Shown here: in pieces, positions 1 to 7,459 of the stretch
Layout of the letters: the number at the start of each line of letters is the position of its first letter
How positions within the stretch are numbered: position 1 is the stretch's first letter
Source: Aquimarina latercula DSM 2041
GTDB taxonomy: Bacteria > Bacteroidota > Bacteroidia > Flavobacteriales > Flavobacteriaceae
Assembly (NCBI RefSeq): GCF_000430645.1
Contig: NZ_AUMK01000003.1
Span: 434,001 to 498,000 of the forward strand
Direction: 5' to 3'
Length of the DNA: 64,000 nucleotides
Translations under genes and position numbers: made by a program
The notes under the pieces: model-generated
The model's input: only the letters and a program-made list of their open reading frames with translations
Told to the model about the DNA's origin: nothing
Databases searched by the model: none

Positions 1-2
1 AG

Positions 3-329
3 GATGATTTATTAGGTCCCATTTTTAACACGCATTTGTCAATTGATCAATGGCCTAAACATATAGAAAAACTCACTGATTTTTGGGTAACAACTTTATT
101 TGGACAGGCTTGTTTTAAAGGAAACCCGAGTAAGGCACATATTACAGTAGATGCTGGTATGAAACATACCATGGAGCAGGTTCATTTTGGAACTTGGTTA
201 CAGCTTTGGTTTACTACTATCGATTCTTTATATGAAGGAGATTTGGCACAACGAGCTAAAGATGCTTCTCGAAAAATGTCAACAGGTTTATTGATAAACG
301 TATTTAAAAATAGACCAAAAATTAAATAA
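3..329 (+). CDS. Group III truncated haemoglobin, 5'-truncated by window edge
   Basis: The reading frame is open to the left edge (DDLLGPIFNTHLSIDQW), so the TTG at 36 is an internal Leu codon and the true start lies outside the window. The residues match group III truncated haemoglobins: a DWP-H-like segment (IDQWPKHIEKLTDFW), the G-N-P-x-x-x-H stretch (FKGNPSKAH), and a VHFGTWLQLWF helix whose His is the expected proximal haem ligand (F8). The family binds O2 or NO and is usually linked to NO or redox stress. It is followed 17 bp downstream by a small membrane protein that may be co-transcribed. The family assignment is by motif recognition and is fairly secure. Confidence 0.85.
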   Translation, partial: DDLLGPIFNTHLSIDQWPKHIEKLTDFWVTTLFGQACFKGNPSKAHITVDAGMKHTMEQVHFGTWLQLWFTTIDSLYEGDLAQRAKDASRKMSTGLLINVFKNRPKIK

Positions 330-346
330 ATTTAAAAATTAAGACT

Positions 347-628
347 ATGAAAATTCACCAAAATTATTTGAATGAATATTCACAAGGTTTAATGGGTTAT
401 GCAGCTATAGCGATTATTGGTCAAAGCTGTTTAGGCTCAATAGCCGTTATGTATACATTAATGAACGGAAATGCATTTCCACAAATGTTTCAATTGTTTA
501 TAATAACTAGTATGTGTATGTTGTATAATGGAGCTATACTTTCACAACAAAAAGCAAAATGGAGTTTTAATCTGCTCCTTATAAGTATAATCAGTAGTAT
601 AATGTTTATAATTATAAATGTAGTATAA
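347..628 (+). CDS. Small hypothetical membrane protein (about 3 TM helices)
   Basis: This 93-aa protein is not recognised. Hydrophobic stretches at about residues 15-37, 45-63 and 73-92 suggest three membrane helices with very short loops. It begins 17 bp after the truncated haemoglobin gene and is followed by a strong terminator, so the two probably form one transcript. No catalytic motif is visible. A link to respiration or NO would rest only on the neighbour. Confidence 0.65.
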   Translation: MKIHQNYLNEYSQGLMGYAAIAIIGQSCLGSIAVMYTLMNGNAFPQMFQLFIITSMCMLYNGAILSQQKAKWSFNLLLISIISSIMFIIINVV

Positions 629-648
629 CAATTCCTAATCTAAAATAG

Positions 649-709
649 AATATTTAAAAAAAGAATAAAGCTACTTAGTATAAGTAGCTTTATTCTTTTT
701 TTAAATATT
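649..709. terminator. Bidirectional intrinsic terminator, 29-bp perfect stem
   Basis: Positions 649-677 and 681-709 are perfect reverse complements around a 3-nt loop (gta). The core ataaagctactta pairs with taagtagctttat, and A- and T-tracts lie at the stem ends. It sits between the convergent genes ending at 628 (+) and 728 (-), so it can stop transcription from both sides. Confidence 0.9.
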
Positions 710-727
710 AATGCTATTATTTCATTT

Positions 728-961
728 CTATATCCAATAGTTATTTGCTGCAGAAATAGTTTGAAAATTTACTGCAATTACATGAGAAGCCATAGTTAAT
801 CCCGACGCATCGTTTGCATATTCTTTTCTTAATTTCTTTAATACTTCCATATCTGGTTGTGTTGATTTTACACCCATTCTAGAAAGCTTAATCGCAAGCT
901 CATATCCTTCTTGAGGATTTTCAGTTTTTAAACTTGGGAGCCATAATTCATTATTTTTCAT
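728..961 (-). CDS. Conserved-type hypothetical protein downstream of catalase-like gene
   Basis: A 77-aa soluble protein with no signal peptide or membrane segment. I do not recognise the family. The sequence looks helical (ELAIKLSRMGV, MEVLKKLRKEYAND). It starts 11 bp after the stop of the catalase-related lipoprotein gene and is very likely in the same operon. There are no Cys or His clusters, so metal binding is not suggested. It could be an accessory protein of the peroxidase, but that is inferred only from gene order. Confidence 0.6.
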   Translation of the reverse strand: MKNNELWLPSLKTENPQEGYELAIKLSRMGVKSTQPDMEVLKKLRKEYANDASGLTMASHVIAVNFQTISAANNYWI

Positions 962-972
962 AGTTTTAATTT

Positions 973-1971
973 TTATTTATTTCTATTTTCTTGCATTCTT
1001 CGAATAAAAGAAGTGGCATATGTAGGTGATCTAAATTTAAGTACTGGGTCATCAGATGGTAGTATTCCTTTTTGTAATTGTAATGGATCAAAATTGGTAT
1101 TATCGCATGCTCCTTGTATTGCTATTGCATTTATAGTTAAAGTTGCAGCCACAATTGTTTTGTGTTTTCCTGTCCACATAATCGCGGAGTCATTGATGGA
1201 ATCATTTGTATTAGCGATAGTAATGACCATTTCCCAGACCAAAGGACCATTTTTGGTGAGTGTTTTTTCTAAGTCTTTATAAAAATTCACTTCTTTAGTT
1301 GTATCAATATTTACAATTTCATTCTTAGGAACAAAAGACCAACGTATGGCTGTTTTAATACCTTTATCATTTTCTAAATAGAAAGTGTTTACACTATTAA
1401 ATTGATGATTAGCATAATTTTTTAAAACCTTAGGTTTTGATTTGTAGTGTGTTTTAAAATTTTTAAATTCTGGATGATCCTTTTTTAACTTATCAAAATC
1501 TTCGGCTTTGCCACTTACTTTAGCTTCCATTAATTGCAAAAAACCTTCAGGGCTACTTACAGGAAAGAAATCTAACGTATTCATACTAAATTTATGAATA
1601 TTGCCATTCTCTAATAGTACTTCAAATGCCATACCATATTCCCCAGGTCCACTTTCATCCTTTTTTACTCCTCCTTTATGTGAAAATCTCCCATTAACTT
1701 TTAATGCCTTCTCACTAAAAATTCCATTTGTAGTTAGCTTTTTTATTGCTGGATCCTTTAAGGTTAAATCACCAGAAAAACAAAAACCACTAATATGATT
1801 TCGTCTTTTTCCTTCATGTATTCCAAATTTCTTTTCAAAAACATCAACAGTTTTAGTAGTTAATGAACTATCCACAATGGGTACAGAAGTATTTTCTTTT
1901 TTTATATCATTTTTACAAGAAACTATGATTAAAATAAAAAGGATCAGTTTTACTATATTTAAATGTTTCAT
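973..1971 (-). CDS. Catalase-related (SrpA-like) haem peroxidase, lipoprotein
   Basis: A 332-aa protein with a lipobox ending at Cys19 (LIIVSC), so it should be a membrane-anchored lipoprotein. The mature part follows the small catalase-fold peroxidases (SrpA type): the distal His in RRNHISGFCFSG (about His59), the GPGEYGMAFEVLLENG segment where catalases have RG-A-K, the FFPVSSPEGFL segment, and near the C-terminus RSPTY, matching the catalase R-x-x-x-Y proximal motif (Arg314, Tyr318). These are about half the size of classical catalases and usually act as peroxidases. It has its own promoter-like box upstream and lies 81 bp downstream of an AraC regulator on the same strand. The lipoprotein form is noteworthy, as many relatives are soluble periplasmic proteins. 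Confidence 0.8.
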   Translation of the reverse strand: MKHLNIVKLILFILIIVSCKNDIKKENTSVPIVDSSLTTKTVDVFEKKFGIHEGKRRNHISGFCFSGDLTLKDPAIKKLTTNGIFSEKALKVNGRFSHKGGVKKDESGPGEYGMAFEVLLENGNIHKFSMNTLDFFPVSSPEGFLQLMEAKVSGKAEDFDKLKKDHPEFKNFKTHYKSKPKVLKNYANHQFNSVNTFYLENDKGIKTAIRWSFVPKNEIVNIDTTKEVNFYKDLEKTLTKNGPLVWEMVITIANTNDSINDSAIMWTGKHKTIVAATLTINAIAIQGACDNTNFDPLQLQKGILPSDDPVLKFRSPTYATSFIRRMQENRNK

Positions 1972-1994
1972 AACTATATATTATAAGTTTGAAA

Positions 1995-2002
1995 CAAAGG
2001 TA
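1995..2002 (-). promoter_or_regulatory. Bacteroidota-type -7 box upstream of the catalase-like gene
   Basis: On the minus strand the sequence reads TACCTTTG, matching the TAnnTTTG consensus of Bacteroidota primary-sigma promoters. It lies about 24 nt upstream of the start codon. No clear -33 TTG was found, so this is moderate evidence. Confidence 0.45.
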
Positions 2003-2052
2003 TATGCTTATGAAACATGAATAAAAGGAGTATCAATCCAAAATATGGATAA

Positions 2053-2901
2053 TTAAACCAATCTATTGTCTTTCAGTTGTTTTCTAAATTCTTTAGGTGA
2101 TACGCCACTATACTTTTTAAATACTCTAGTAAAATAAAGAGGGTCATTAAAACCAACTTCGTAGGCAATATCTTTAATGGAATTATTGGTTAAGAATAGT
2201 TTGTTTTTCGCAGTAGCAATTCTTTTCAAGTTTATTATTGTTACTAAACTATTTTGAAAGTATTTTTTACAAAGCCTATTAAAAGTTGTTAGAGAAACAT
2301 CTAATTTTTTTATATAAAATTCTGGGGAAGATTCTGTTACAAAATAGTTGTCTACGAGACTTTCTATTTGATGATATAAATTATCTTTTGAAAATGGTAA
2401 GTTTTGTTGCAGTCTCTTTTTTTTAATCCTAACGGCATGTATTAAAAACATTTTTAATTGGCTAGAGACCATATCTAACTGGCCAATTTCTTTAACAGAA
2501 AGTTCATTATTTAATGCTATAAAAAACTCATAAAGTTTGTTGAATTCAAGTTCAGAACACCTTAGGAGTGTGTCATTATAAAAATTATTGAACAAAAGAC
2601 CTTGACAACCTATATCTTTAGCATGTATGTCAACACAAAAAAAGTCGGGGTGAAATTGAATAAAAAAACCTTTAAAATGACCATCCAAATATAATTTTTG
2701 ATACGGATAATAAAATAAAATGTAATTGTCTTTAATATCCTTGTACTGACCATCCAAAACTATTTGACCATTAGATTTTGTAAAGAAAAAAATGCCATAA
2801 AAATTGGGTCTTTCATAAAAAAGTGTATCAATTACTTTTTGTGAAAGCTCCATAGTTACTAATACTTTTTCGTTTTTTTTATTAAAAAGTATGTTATTCA
2901 T
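2053..2901 (-). CDS. AraC-family transcriptional regulator
   Basis: A 282-aa protein. The C-terminal ~100 residues carry the double helix-turn-helix of AraC/XylS regulators: [20 protein letters not shown] (first HTH) and [31 protein letters not shown] (second HTH with the family signature). The N-terminal ~180 residues are beta-rich and hydrophobic, like a cupin-type sensing domain, with no recognisable ligand motif. It is transcribed in the same direction as the catalase-like gene 81 bp downstream, so it may control it. The target is not determinable from sequence. Confidence 0.9.
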   Translation of the reverse strand: [282 protein letters not shown]

Positions 2902-3468
2902 TATTTACCTTTTTAAGACACTTTTATTTTTCTTGTTAAAAATTCTTTGTAAATATAAATGTAAGTAGGATATTAATTAAATTATATGAAATGTTTCTAG
3001 ATTCATGCACTACGGGTTCTATAATCACCAGCAATTTTACACCTAGATGATGCGTAGGCAAAACGGCCTTAGAAAACTTTGACACAAAAGTTTTATGCAG
3101 CATTGATTTTTTGTTTAGCTCACGCGTTTATGTTTTATAGGAGTTCGTGAATCTCCTAAAGCCGATTTGTCTATCGATATAAAACACCCAACGGTGTTAT
3201 GATATCTGCAACTATGTAAAATGCAAGCATCCGTCAATTTGCTTACAATATATATTTGTACTATAATGTACTTGCGTTATGTCACTTTGCTTTGGTAAAA
3301 GCAAAGTTTTAATCTCTACATATTCTTTAAAAGTTTTCTAATGAAATGTTTCTTTAAAAAAAGGTAATGGAACACTTATTATACGAGCCGACGGCAGGAG
3401 GGGAGTGTAATGTGTGTGTAATGGGTAATTATCTAAAATATTTAAATCAAAAGCACAAAGTTAAACAC
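2902..3468. other. Gene-poor stretch with degenerate repeats (left flank of island)
   Basis: No credible gene is present. The stretch holds three short blocks that recur in the same order and orientation at 8.06-8.74 kb: 3060-3088 (aaaacggccttagaaaactt...), 3203-3226 (atatctgcaactatgtaaaa...) and 3251-3267 (TATATTTGTACTATAAT, which includes a -7-like TATATTTG box). Between the last two is an imperfect hairpin, GTAA(aat)GCAA...TTGCTTAC. It looks like a worn cassette boundary. Confidence 0.55.
3060..3267 (+). repeat. Left copy of degenerate direct repeat flanking the 3-9 kb island
   Basis: Three blocks match the right-hand copy at 8085-8738. Block A is 3060-3088 versus 8085-8113 (about 29 nt with 4 mismatches). 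Block B is 3203-3222 versus 8663-8682 (ATATCTGCAnCTATGTAAAAT core). Block C is 3251-3267 versus 8722-8738 (17 identical bases). The spacing between blocks differs, so these are related but diverged copies rather than a fresh target duplication. Confidence 0.5.
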
Positions 3469-3765
3469 TTATAAATCAATAAGATATTTTAATCGGCTAT
3501 AGCATTCTTTTGCTAAAGGTTTTAAAGATTGCCCATCTGGTGTAATATCACAATCAATAGATCTATTCATAAAAGAAGAATATGTTTCTGCCAAATAGTC
3601 ATTTATTTTCTCTTTCGGTACATTCATTAGTTGATAGATTACTTCCAAAATAGCAAGATGATAAGTGCTCAATCCATCTAACCCTATACTTTCTAAACCA
3701 TACAATAATTGACTATGTTTAAGATCTTGCTGTATTAAATCAATGATTAATTGTTCATTTTTCAT
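3469..3765 (-). CDS. Hypothetical 98-aa helical protein, divergent from XRE gene
   Basis: An unrecognised small acidic protein, probably all-helical, without signal peptide or membrane segment. It is divergent from the small XRE regulator at 3952, with a 186-bp shared control region that contains repeated AAAAACRGACAA motifs. A minus-strand TATATTTG box (3853-3860) could be its -7 element, leaving a leader that contains one copy of the motif. The arrangement resembles a regulator plus regulated partner at an accessory-island boundary. A toxin-antitoxin or control module is possible but unproven. Confidence 0.65.
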   Translation of the reverse strand: MKNEQLIIDLIQQDLKHSQLLYGLESIGLDGLSTYHLAILEVIYQLMNVPKEKINDYLAETYSSFMNRSIDCDITPDGQSLKPLAKECYSRLKYLIDL

Positions 3766-3794
3766 AGAATTATTGGGTTTTTAAGGTATATAAT

Positions 3795-3949
3795 TTGTCT
3801 GTTTATAAAAATAAAATACATTTTTTATAATAAATTATTCCGAATATAAGAACAAATATACTCAAAAACGGACAAAATAGTTTACTCCAATTTAGAAAAT
3901 CGGATAAGAATAACCTAATACCTAAATTTATGTTCTTAAAAACAGACAA
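3795..3949. promoter_or_regulatory. Divergent control region with three AAAAACRGACAA operator-like motifs
   Basis: Two direct copies, 3864-3875 (aaaaacggacaa) and 3938-3949 (aaaaacagacaa), lie on the + strand. An inverted copy, ttgtctgttt, lies at 3795-3804. The 3938-3949 copy ends just before the XRE start codon at 3952, where bound protein would block transcription or translation. The minus-strand TATATTTG at 3853-3860 is a plausible -7 box for the 98-aa gene. The likely binder is the XRE protein itself (autoregulation), which is an inference. Confidence 0.5.
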
Positions 3950-3951
3950 TA

Positions 3952-4167
3952 ATGACAGACTTAGGGTTATATCTTTCTAGAAAATCTGTAAACAGATCAG
4001 ATGTTTCTCGTAAAACGGGAATAAGCAAAACTCGCCTGAGTGAATTGTCTAATAATCGTAGAACAAAATTGCGTGTTAACGAGCTATATTTAATAGCATT
4101 AGCAATCGATGTTGATCCTTGTGAAGTTCTTAAAGAAGTTTGTAAAGATTTAGAATTGAAGAACTAA
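3952..4167 (+). CDS. Small XRE/Cro-C1-type HTH repressor
   Basis: A 71-aa protein that is essentially one helix-turn-helix domain: LYLSRKSVNRSDVSRKTGIS then KTRLSELSNNRR (recognition helix) and a LYLIALAIDVDPCEVLKEV tail, typical of Cro/C1 folds. It has no extra sensing domain. It is divergent from the 98-aa gene and points toward the multi-gene run that starts at 4457. Such stand-alone XRE proteins often repress the adjacent defence or toxin operon. Repeated operator-like motifs flank its start. Confidence 0.85.
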   Translation: MTDLGLYLSRKSVNRSDVSRKTGISKTRLSELSNNRRTKLRVNELYLIALAIDVDPCEVLKEVCKDLELKN

Positions 4168-4456
4168 ATAAATCATTTCTGTTTTTTAATATGCCAATTT
4201 GTTATATTATATGAATCTTCCTCATAAAAATTTCTTAAAAAAATATAATGAATACGCTTTGCCCGAAGCTACGATAGGAGTGTATATTGAATAATTAAAC
4301 ACTAGGACAACTTAATTTTAACCTTTGTTAATAGATCTGTTGATAATTCCTACATACTAGTGATTATAGCAAGACAATCAAACCTTAAATTTATATATTC
4401 AATTAACTATAATTTCCCCATAATTGTTAATGTATATTAATAGAAATAAATAATTT
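4168..4456 (+). other. Leader region of the candidate defence operon, no gene seen
   Basis: About 290 bp without a credible ORF. It contains a GCCCGAAGCTACGATAGGAG stretch resembling the region around 3385-3405 (gagccgacggcaggagggga). No clean TAnnTTTG box was found near the start at 4457, so the operon promoter is not resolved. Confidence 0.4.
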
Positions 4457-5932
4457 ATGAGTTTTTTTAAAAGATCGAATACCGAACAAATAGAATTCTT
4501 AGAAAAAGAAAGATTAAAGCTATGGGAGCGTATAGAAGATCTGGAAAAATTAACTAAACAATTAAATAAACGTACTCCAGAAATTGTAAAAGAAGTTACA
4601 CAAAATTCTAGAAAAGTATCTGAGTTTAGAAACAAAACTGAAGCCAAATTAAATGAAACGAATACACTTGTTGAACAATTATCGAATGAATTGGAATCTG
4701 CTAGAAAAATAAAGAATGAAATTAATGATTTTAATAATGAAGCTAATCAGCAAAAACTTGCCGTCTATAAAACTAAAATTAGATTAGATGAAGCAGAATC
4801 AGAGTTTGAAGAAAAGCTTGAAACAATTAACTCTCGAATAGGTAATATAGATATTATTCTTGAGAAATATCCAGATCTAGAATCGCAGCTTTCTGAAATT
4901 GATGATTTTATATTAAAAATAGAAAATAATGTAGAAAAATCAAGTGTGAGTCTTAATGCTTTAAATAAACGTAAAAAAGATATTGATGATCTACATAGAG
5001 AAGTCTTTGGATATACTCAAACAGATGAAGAAACAGGAGAAGAGAATAAAATAGAAGGGTTAAAAGATGAATTAGATTCTTCTTATGAAGTTCTAAAAGA
5101 AAAAATAGATGAGTCTTTTGAGAATGTCGAAGGTTTAAATACAAACTATCAGGGTAAATATGAATCTTTTGAAAAAAAATACAAAAGTGAATATGATTCT
5201 TTTCAAGAAGAATATAAAAAGAAGTATCAGAAGATTAATGATGATATATCAAAATTACTTCCATCTGCTATGACCGCTGGTTTAAGTTCTGCTTTTTCAG
5301 GTAAAAAAGAAGATGAAGTAAAATCATTTAAAAAAATGCAACGCAATTTTAATATTGGTATTTTTCTAATGGTTCTTGTGAGTGTTATTCCAGTTTTTGT
5401 TAGTCTAAAATTTTTAAGTGCTGGACTTTCTTTTGAAGACGTCATATATAAACTTCCAAGAGTAGTATTATCAATAATCCCTATGTATATTCCTATACTT
5501 TGGTTTACCATATCTGCGAGTAAAAAAATGAATCTTTCTAAACGTTTAATTGAAGAATATTCTCATAAAGAAGTTCTAAGTCGAACTTATGAAGGGTTAT
5601 CTACTCAGATTGAAAATTTGGAAGATTCTGAACAGTCAGAAGAGCTCAGATTTAGACTTTTAACAAACTTTTTACAGGCGTCATCAGAAAATCCAGGTAA
5701 ACTAATATCCAATTACGAAACATCAGACCATCCAGTAATGGAAGCCTTAGAGCAAAGTTATAAATTTCAGATGACAGTAGATAAACTTCAGGGGATTCCA
5801 GGAATGGGAAAAATGGCAGCAATTATTGAACGTAAAGCCAAGAAAAAGATAGCAGAAAAAAAAGGTGTAATTGATAACGCACTATCTGATGTTGAAGATG
5901 AGTTGGAATTAGATGTTGAAAATGACGAGTAA
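4457..5932 (+). CDS. Coiled-coil protein with two membrane helices (candidate defence gene)
   Basis: A 491-aa protein of no family I recognise. Residues ~5-280 are charged heptad-rich coiled coil, with no Walker A/B or nuclease motif seen. Two hydrophobic segments follow, at ~298-322 (GIFLMVLVSVIPVFVSLKFL) and ~336-357 (LPRVVLSIIPMYIPILWFTI). They are separated by a short loop, so both long ends should face the cytoplasm. The C-terminal ~130 residues are again helical, contain an LQGIPGMGKMAAI segment and end in an acidic tail. It overlaps the next gene and heads an overlapping run that includes an ApeA-like HEPN gene and a GIY-YIG-like gene. By analogy with other defence operons it could be a membrane-anchored sensor or effector. 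That role is inference. Confidence 0.8.
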   Translation: MSFFKRSNTEQIEFLEKERLKLWERIEDLEKLTKQLNKRTPEIVKEVTQNSRKVSEFRNKTEAKLNETNTLVEQLSNELESARKIKNEINDFNNEANQQKLAVYKTKIRLDEAESEFEEKLETINSRIGNIDIILEKYPDLESQLSEIDDFILKIENNVEKSSVSLNALNKRKKDIDDLHREVFGYTQTDEETGEENKIEGLKDELDSSYEVLKEKIDESFENVEGLNTNYQGKYESFEKKYKSEYDSFQEEYKKKYQKINDDISKLLPSAMTAGLSSAFSGKKEDEVKSFKKMQRNFNIGIFLMVLVSVIPVFVSLKFLSAGLSFEDVIYKLPRVVLSIIPMYIPILWFTISASKKMNLSKRLIEEYSHKEVLSRTYEGLSTQIENLEDSEQSEELRFRLLTNFLQASSENPGKLISNYETSDHPVMEALEQSYKFQMTVDKLQGIPGMGKMAAIIERKAKKKIAEKKGVIDNALSDVEDELELDVENDE

Positions 5933-6104
5933 GTATTTAAATATTTTAGAGAATCAGCATTTTAAATTGAGTGTTGAAGAAGGTGAGTTAAAAGAAATGC
6001 AAATAACGCAACAAGTACAAAATAGATTAGATCAAATTTTATTAAAAAAGAAAACTCTTGAATCAGAGATTAGGAAGATTATTTTAAAATTAAAAAATTC
6101 CTGA
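5913..6104 (+). CDS. Small coiled-coil protein overlapping the membrane protein gene
   Basis: A 63-aa charged protein, probably one long helix (QQVQNRLDQILLKKKTLESE). It overlaps the 3' end of the upstream gene by 20 nt from ATG 5913, or by 11 nt from ATG 5922, so translational coupling is likely. It has no hydrophobic segment. The next gene starts 7 bp after its stop. It may bridge the coiled-coil membrane protein and the HEPN protein, but no family is recognised. Confidence 0.65.
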   Translation: MLKMTSKYLNILENQHFKLSVEEGELKEMQITQQVQNRLDQILLKKKTLESEIRKIILKLKNS

Positions 6105-6111
6105 AATTATA

Positions 6112-7341
6112 TTGAAAAAAGATAAAAAATATTATGGTGATATTTGGTTTGTAGGTAAAGAAGACCAAAAACAATTTTGTGTTCTCTTTTTTAAAGATGA
6201 TGATATATTTCTTGAAACAAATCTTTGTTCTGAAAAAATAGTTTATAAAGAATTACAAATTATAGGCACATTCACAGGTGTTGGTTATGTAACATTTATT
6301 GATTGTAGAATTCAAAGTTCCTCTTCTGGTATCTCTGAATTAAGGGTATATAGACCTAAATATACATTCACAAGTCCACATCATTTTGTTAATGCAATTG
6401 ATTTAAAAATTAAAGAATTTCTTATTGTAAATGATGCTATTGTTAAATGGGTTAATTTTATGAATTGGTTCGATACTCAAACAAATACCTTATCAACGAA
6501 AGAGTTTAAAGATAAATTCAAAATTGAAAAAGAAGGACTAATAATTGAAATTCAACATTACATCAATTATCATTCAAAAAATCGTTCGGAACTTCATATA
6601 ACAAACAAAGGAGCCATAAAATTCACTTTAGATAAACCAGTTGCGATTCTAAAGGCTATTGAGATTTATAATCAGTTCCAAAAAGTATTACAGTTATTAA
6701 GAGGTGGCTCGGAAAAATTTAGTGAGTTTAATTTTAAGTGTCTTAGTTGCAATGAATGGCAAGATATTTATTATAATGATAAAAATCTATCTAAAAAAAC
6801 ATCTTCTTTTGTTAATACAAATTATGATGAGATAACAGATGATTTGAATAAAGTTTTGAAAGTATCTTATAATGATAATGACTTTAGATTTTGCCTAGAT
6901 AGATTGATGGAGAACTTTATTACAAACCATTCTAGTCATAGTAAAAGATTTACAAATAGCATATCAGCATTTGAGGCATTTTGTAAAATATACTCTGGTA
7001 TTAACCCTCCAAACCTAAAGAAATATATAAAACACTATGAACCTGTTTTTAAATTAATAGGAAAACTAACCGAAAATGATTGGGAAACGTTTCCTAGTAA
7101 ACTAATAAGATCTAGGAATTATCACGTTCATAGCAATTTAAATAATAAAAATATTTTTACTGATTTCGAGCTATTATATATTAGTTTTTTAATTGATTAT
7201 GTTATTGGATATCTACTTTTAAAAAACATAGATGTTTCTAATTTATTACTGGATAAATTTATAATGCACGGTAATTCTGTTTATATAGATATGAAACGTA
7301 CTAATCAAATATTAGGTACAAATCCATTAGAAAATGAATAG
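6112..7341 (+). CDS. ApeA-like HEPN-domain protein, putative RNase effector
   Basis: A 409-aa protein whose layout matches ApeA-type proteins: a beta-rich N-terminal region (~1-200), then a helical C-terminal HEPN domain. The HEPN catalytic signature R-N-x3-H is present as RNYHVH (Arg335-His340), inside SKLIRSRNYHVHSN. HEPN proteins with this motif are typically metal-independent RNases that degrade RNA during phage infection. The ORF starts with TTG at 6112, since no in-frame ATG exists for about 100 codons, and it follows the previous stop by 7 bp, so initiation probably depends on coupling. Its 3' end overlaps a 41-aa ORF by 8 nt. The ApeA family match is by eye and should be confirmed by profile search. 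The HEPN motif itself is clear. Confidence 0.75.
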   Translation: MKKDKKYYGDIWFVGKEDQKQFCVLFFKDDDIFLETNLCSEKIVYKELQIIGTFTGVGYVTFIDCRIQSSSSGISELRVYRPKYTFTSPHHFVNAIDLKIKEFLIVNDAIVKWVNFMNWFDTQTNTLSTKEFKDKFKIEKEGLIIEIQHYINYHSKNRSELHITNKGAIKFTLDKPVAILKAIEIYNQFQKVLQLLRGGSEKFSEFNFKCLSCNEWQDIYYNDKNLSKKTSSFVNTNYDEITDDLNKVLKVSYNDNDFRFCLDRLMENFITNHSSHSKRFTNSISAFEAFCKIYSGINPPNLKKYIKHYEPVFKLIGKLTENDWETFPSKLIRSRNYHVHSNLNNKNIFTDFELLYISFLIDYVIGYLLLKNIDVSNLLLDKFIMHGNSVYIDMKRTNQILGTNPLENE

Positions 7342-7459
7342 TGAATATTTAAAATACGAGCTAAAAGAATTTAATTTAGAATTATCTTCAAAACCAAATG
7401 GGAGGGAAGGAGTTGATTTTTTAATAGGAGATTACCAATTAGGAGATTACCAATTATGA
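7334..7459 (+). CDS. 41-aa overlapping ORF linking HEPN and GIY-YIG genes
   Basis: ATG at 7334 overlaps the end of the HEPN gene (stop at 7341), and the stop at 7457-7459 overlaps the ATG at 7456 of the next gene (ATGA). The product is 41 aa and ends in a duplicated GDYQLGDYQL. Overlap at both ends suggests it is either a real microprotein or a leader whose translation delivers ribosomes to the GIY-YIG gene. No homology is recognised. Confidence 0.5.
   Translation: MNSEYLKYELKEFNLELSSKPNGREGVDFLIGDYQLGDYQL
7425..7454 (+). repeat. Perfect 15-bp tandem duplication carrying a Shine-Dalgarno (AGGAG)
   Basis: TAGGAGATTACCAAT occurs at 7425-7439 and again at 7440-7454, immediately before ATG 7456. 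Each unit contains AGGAG. The second copy lies 10 nt from the start codon, a workable ribosome-binding distance. The unit is five codons, so copy-number change would keep the 41-aa frame while altering the upstream ribosome-binding region. Confidence 0.85.

Noticed and set aside
3271..3290. GCGTTATGT as an integron attC core
   Set aside because: It only loosely resembles GTTRRRY. No matching partner site or integrase is in the window, so it is kept only as a weak hypothesis in the repeat finding.
2990..3460. Possible CRISPR or tRNA features in the left flank
   Set aside because: No regularly spaced repeats and no cloverleaf were seen; only the degenerate flanking blocks.
4399..4647. 82-aa minus-strand ORF opposite the coiled-coil gene start
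   Set aside because: It lies mostly antisense to a clear coding region and shows no protein signature.
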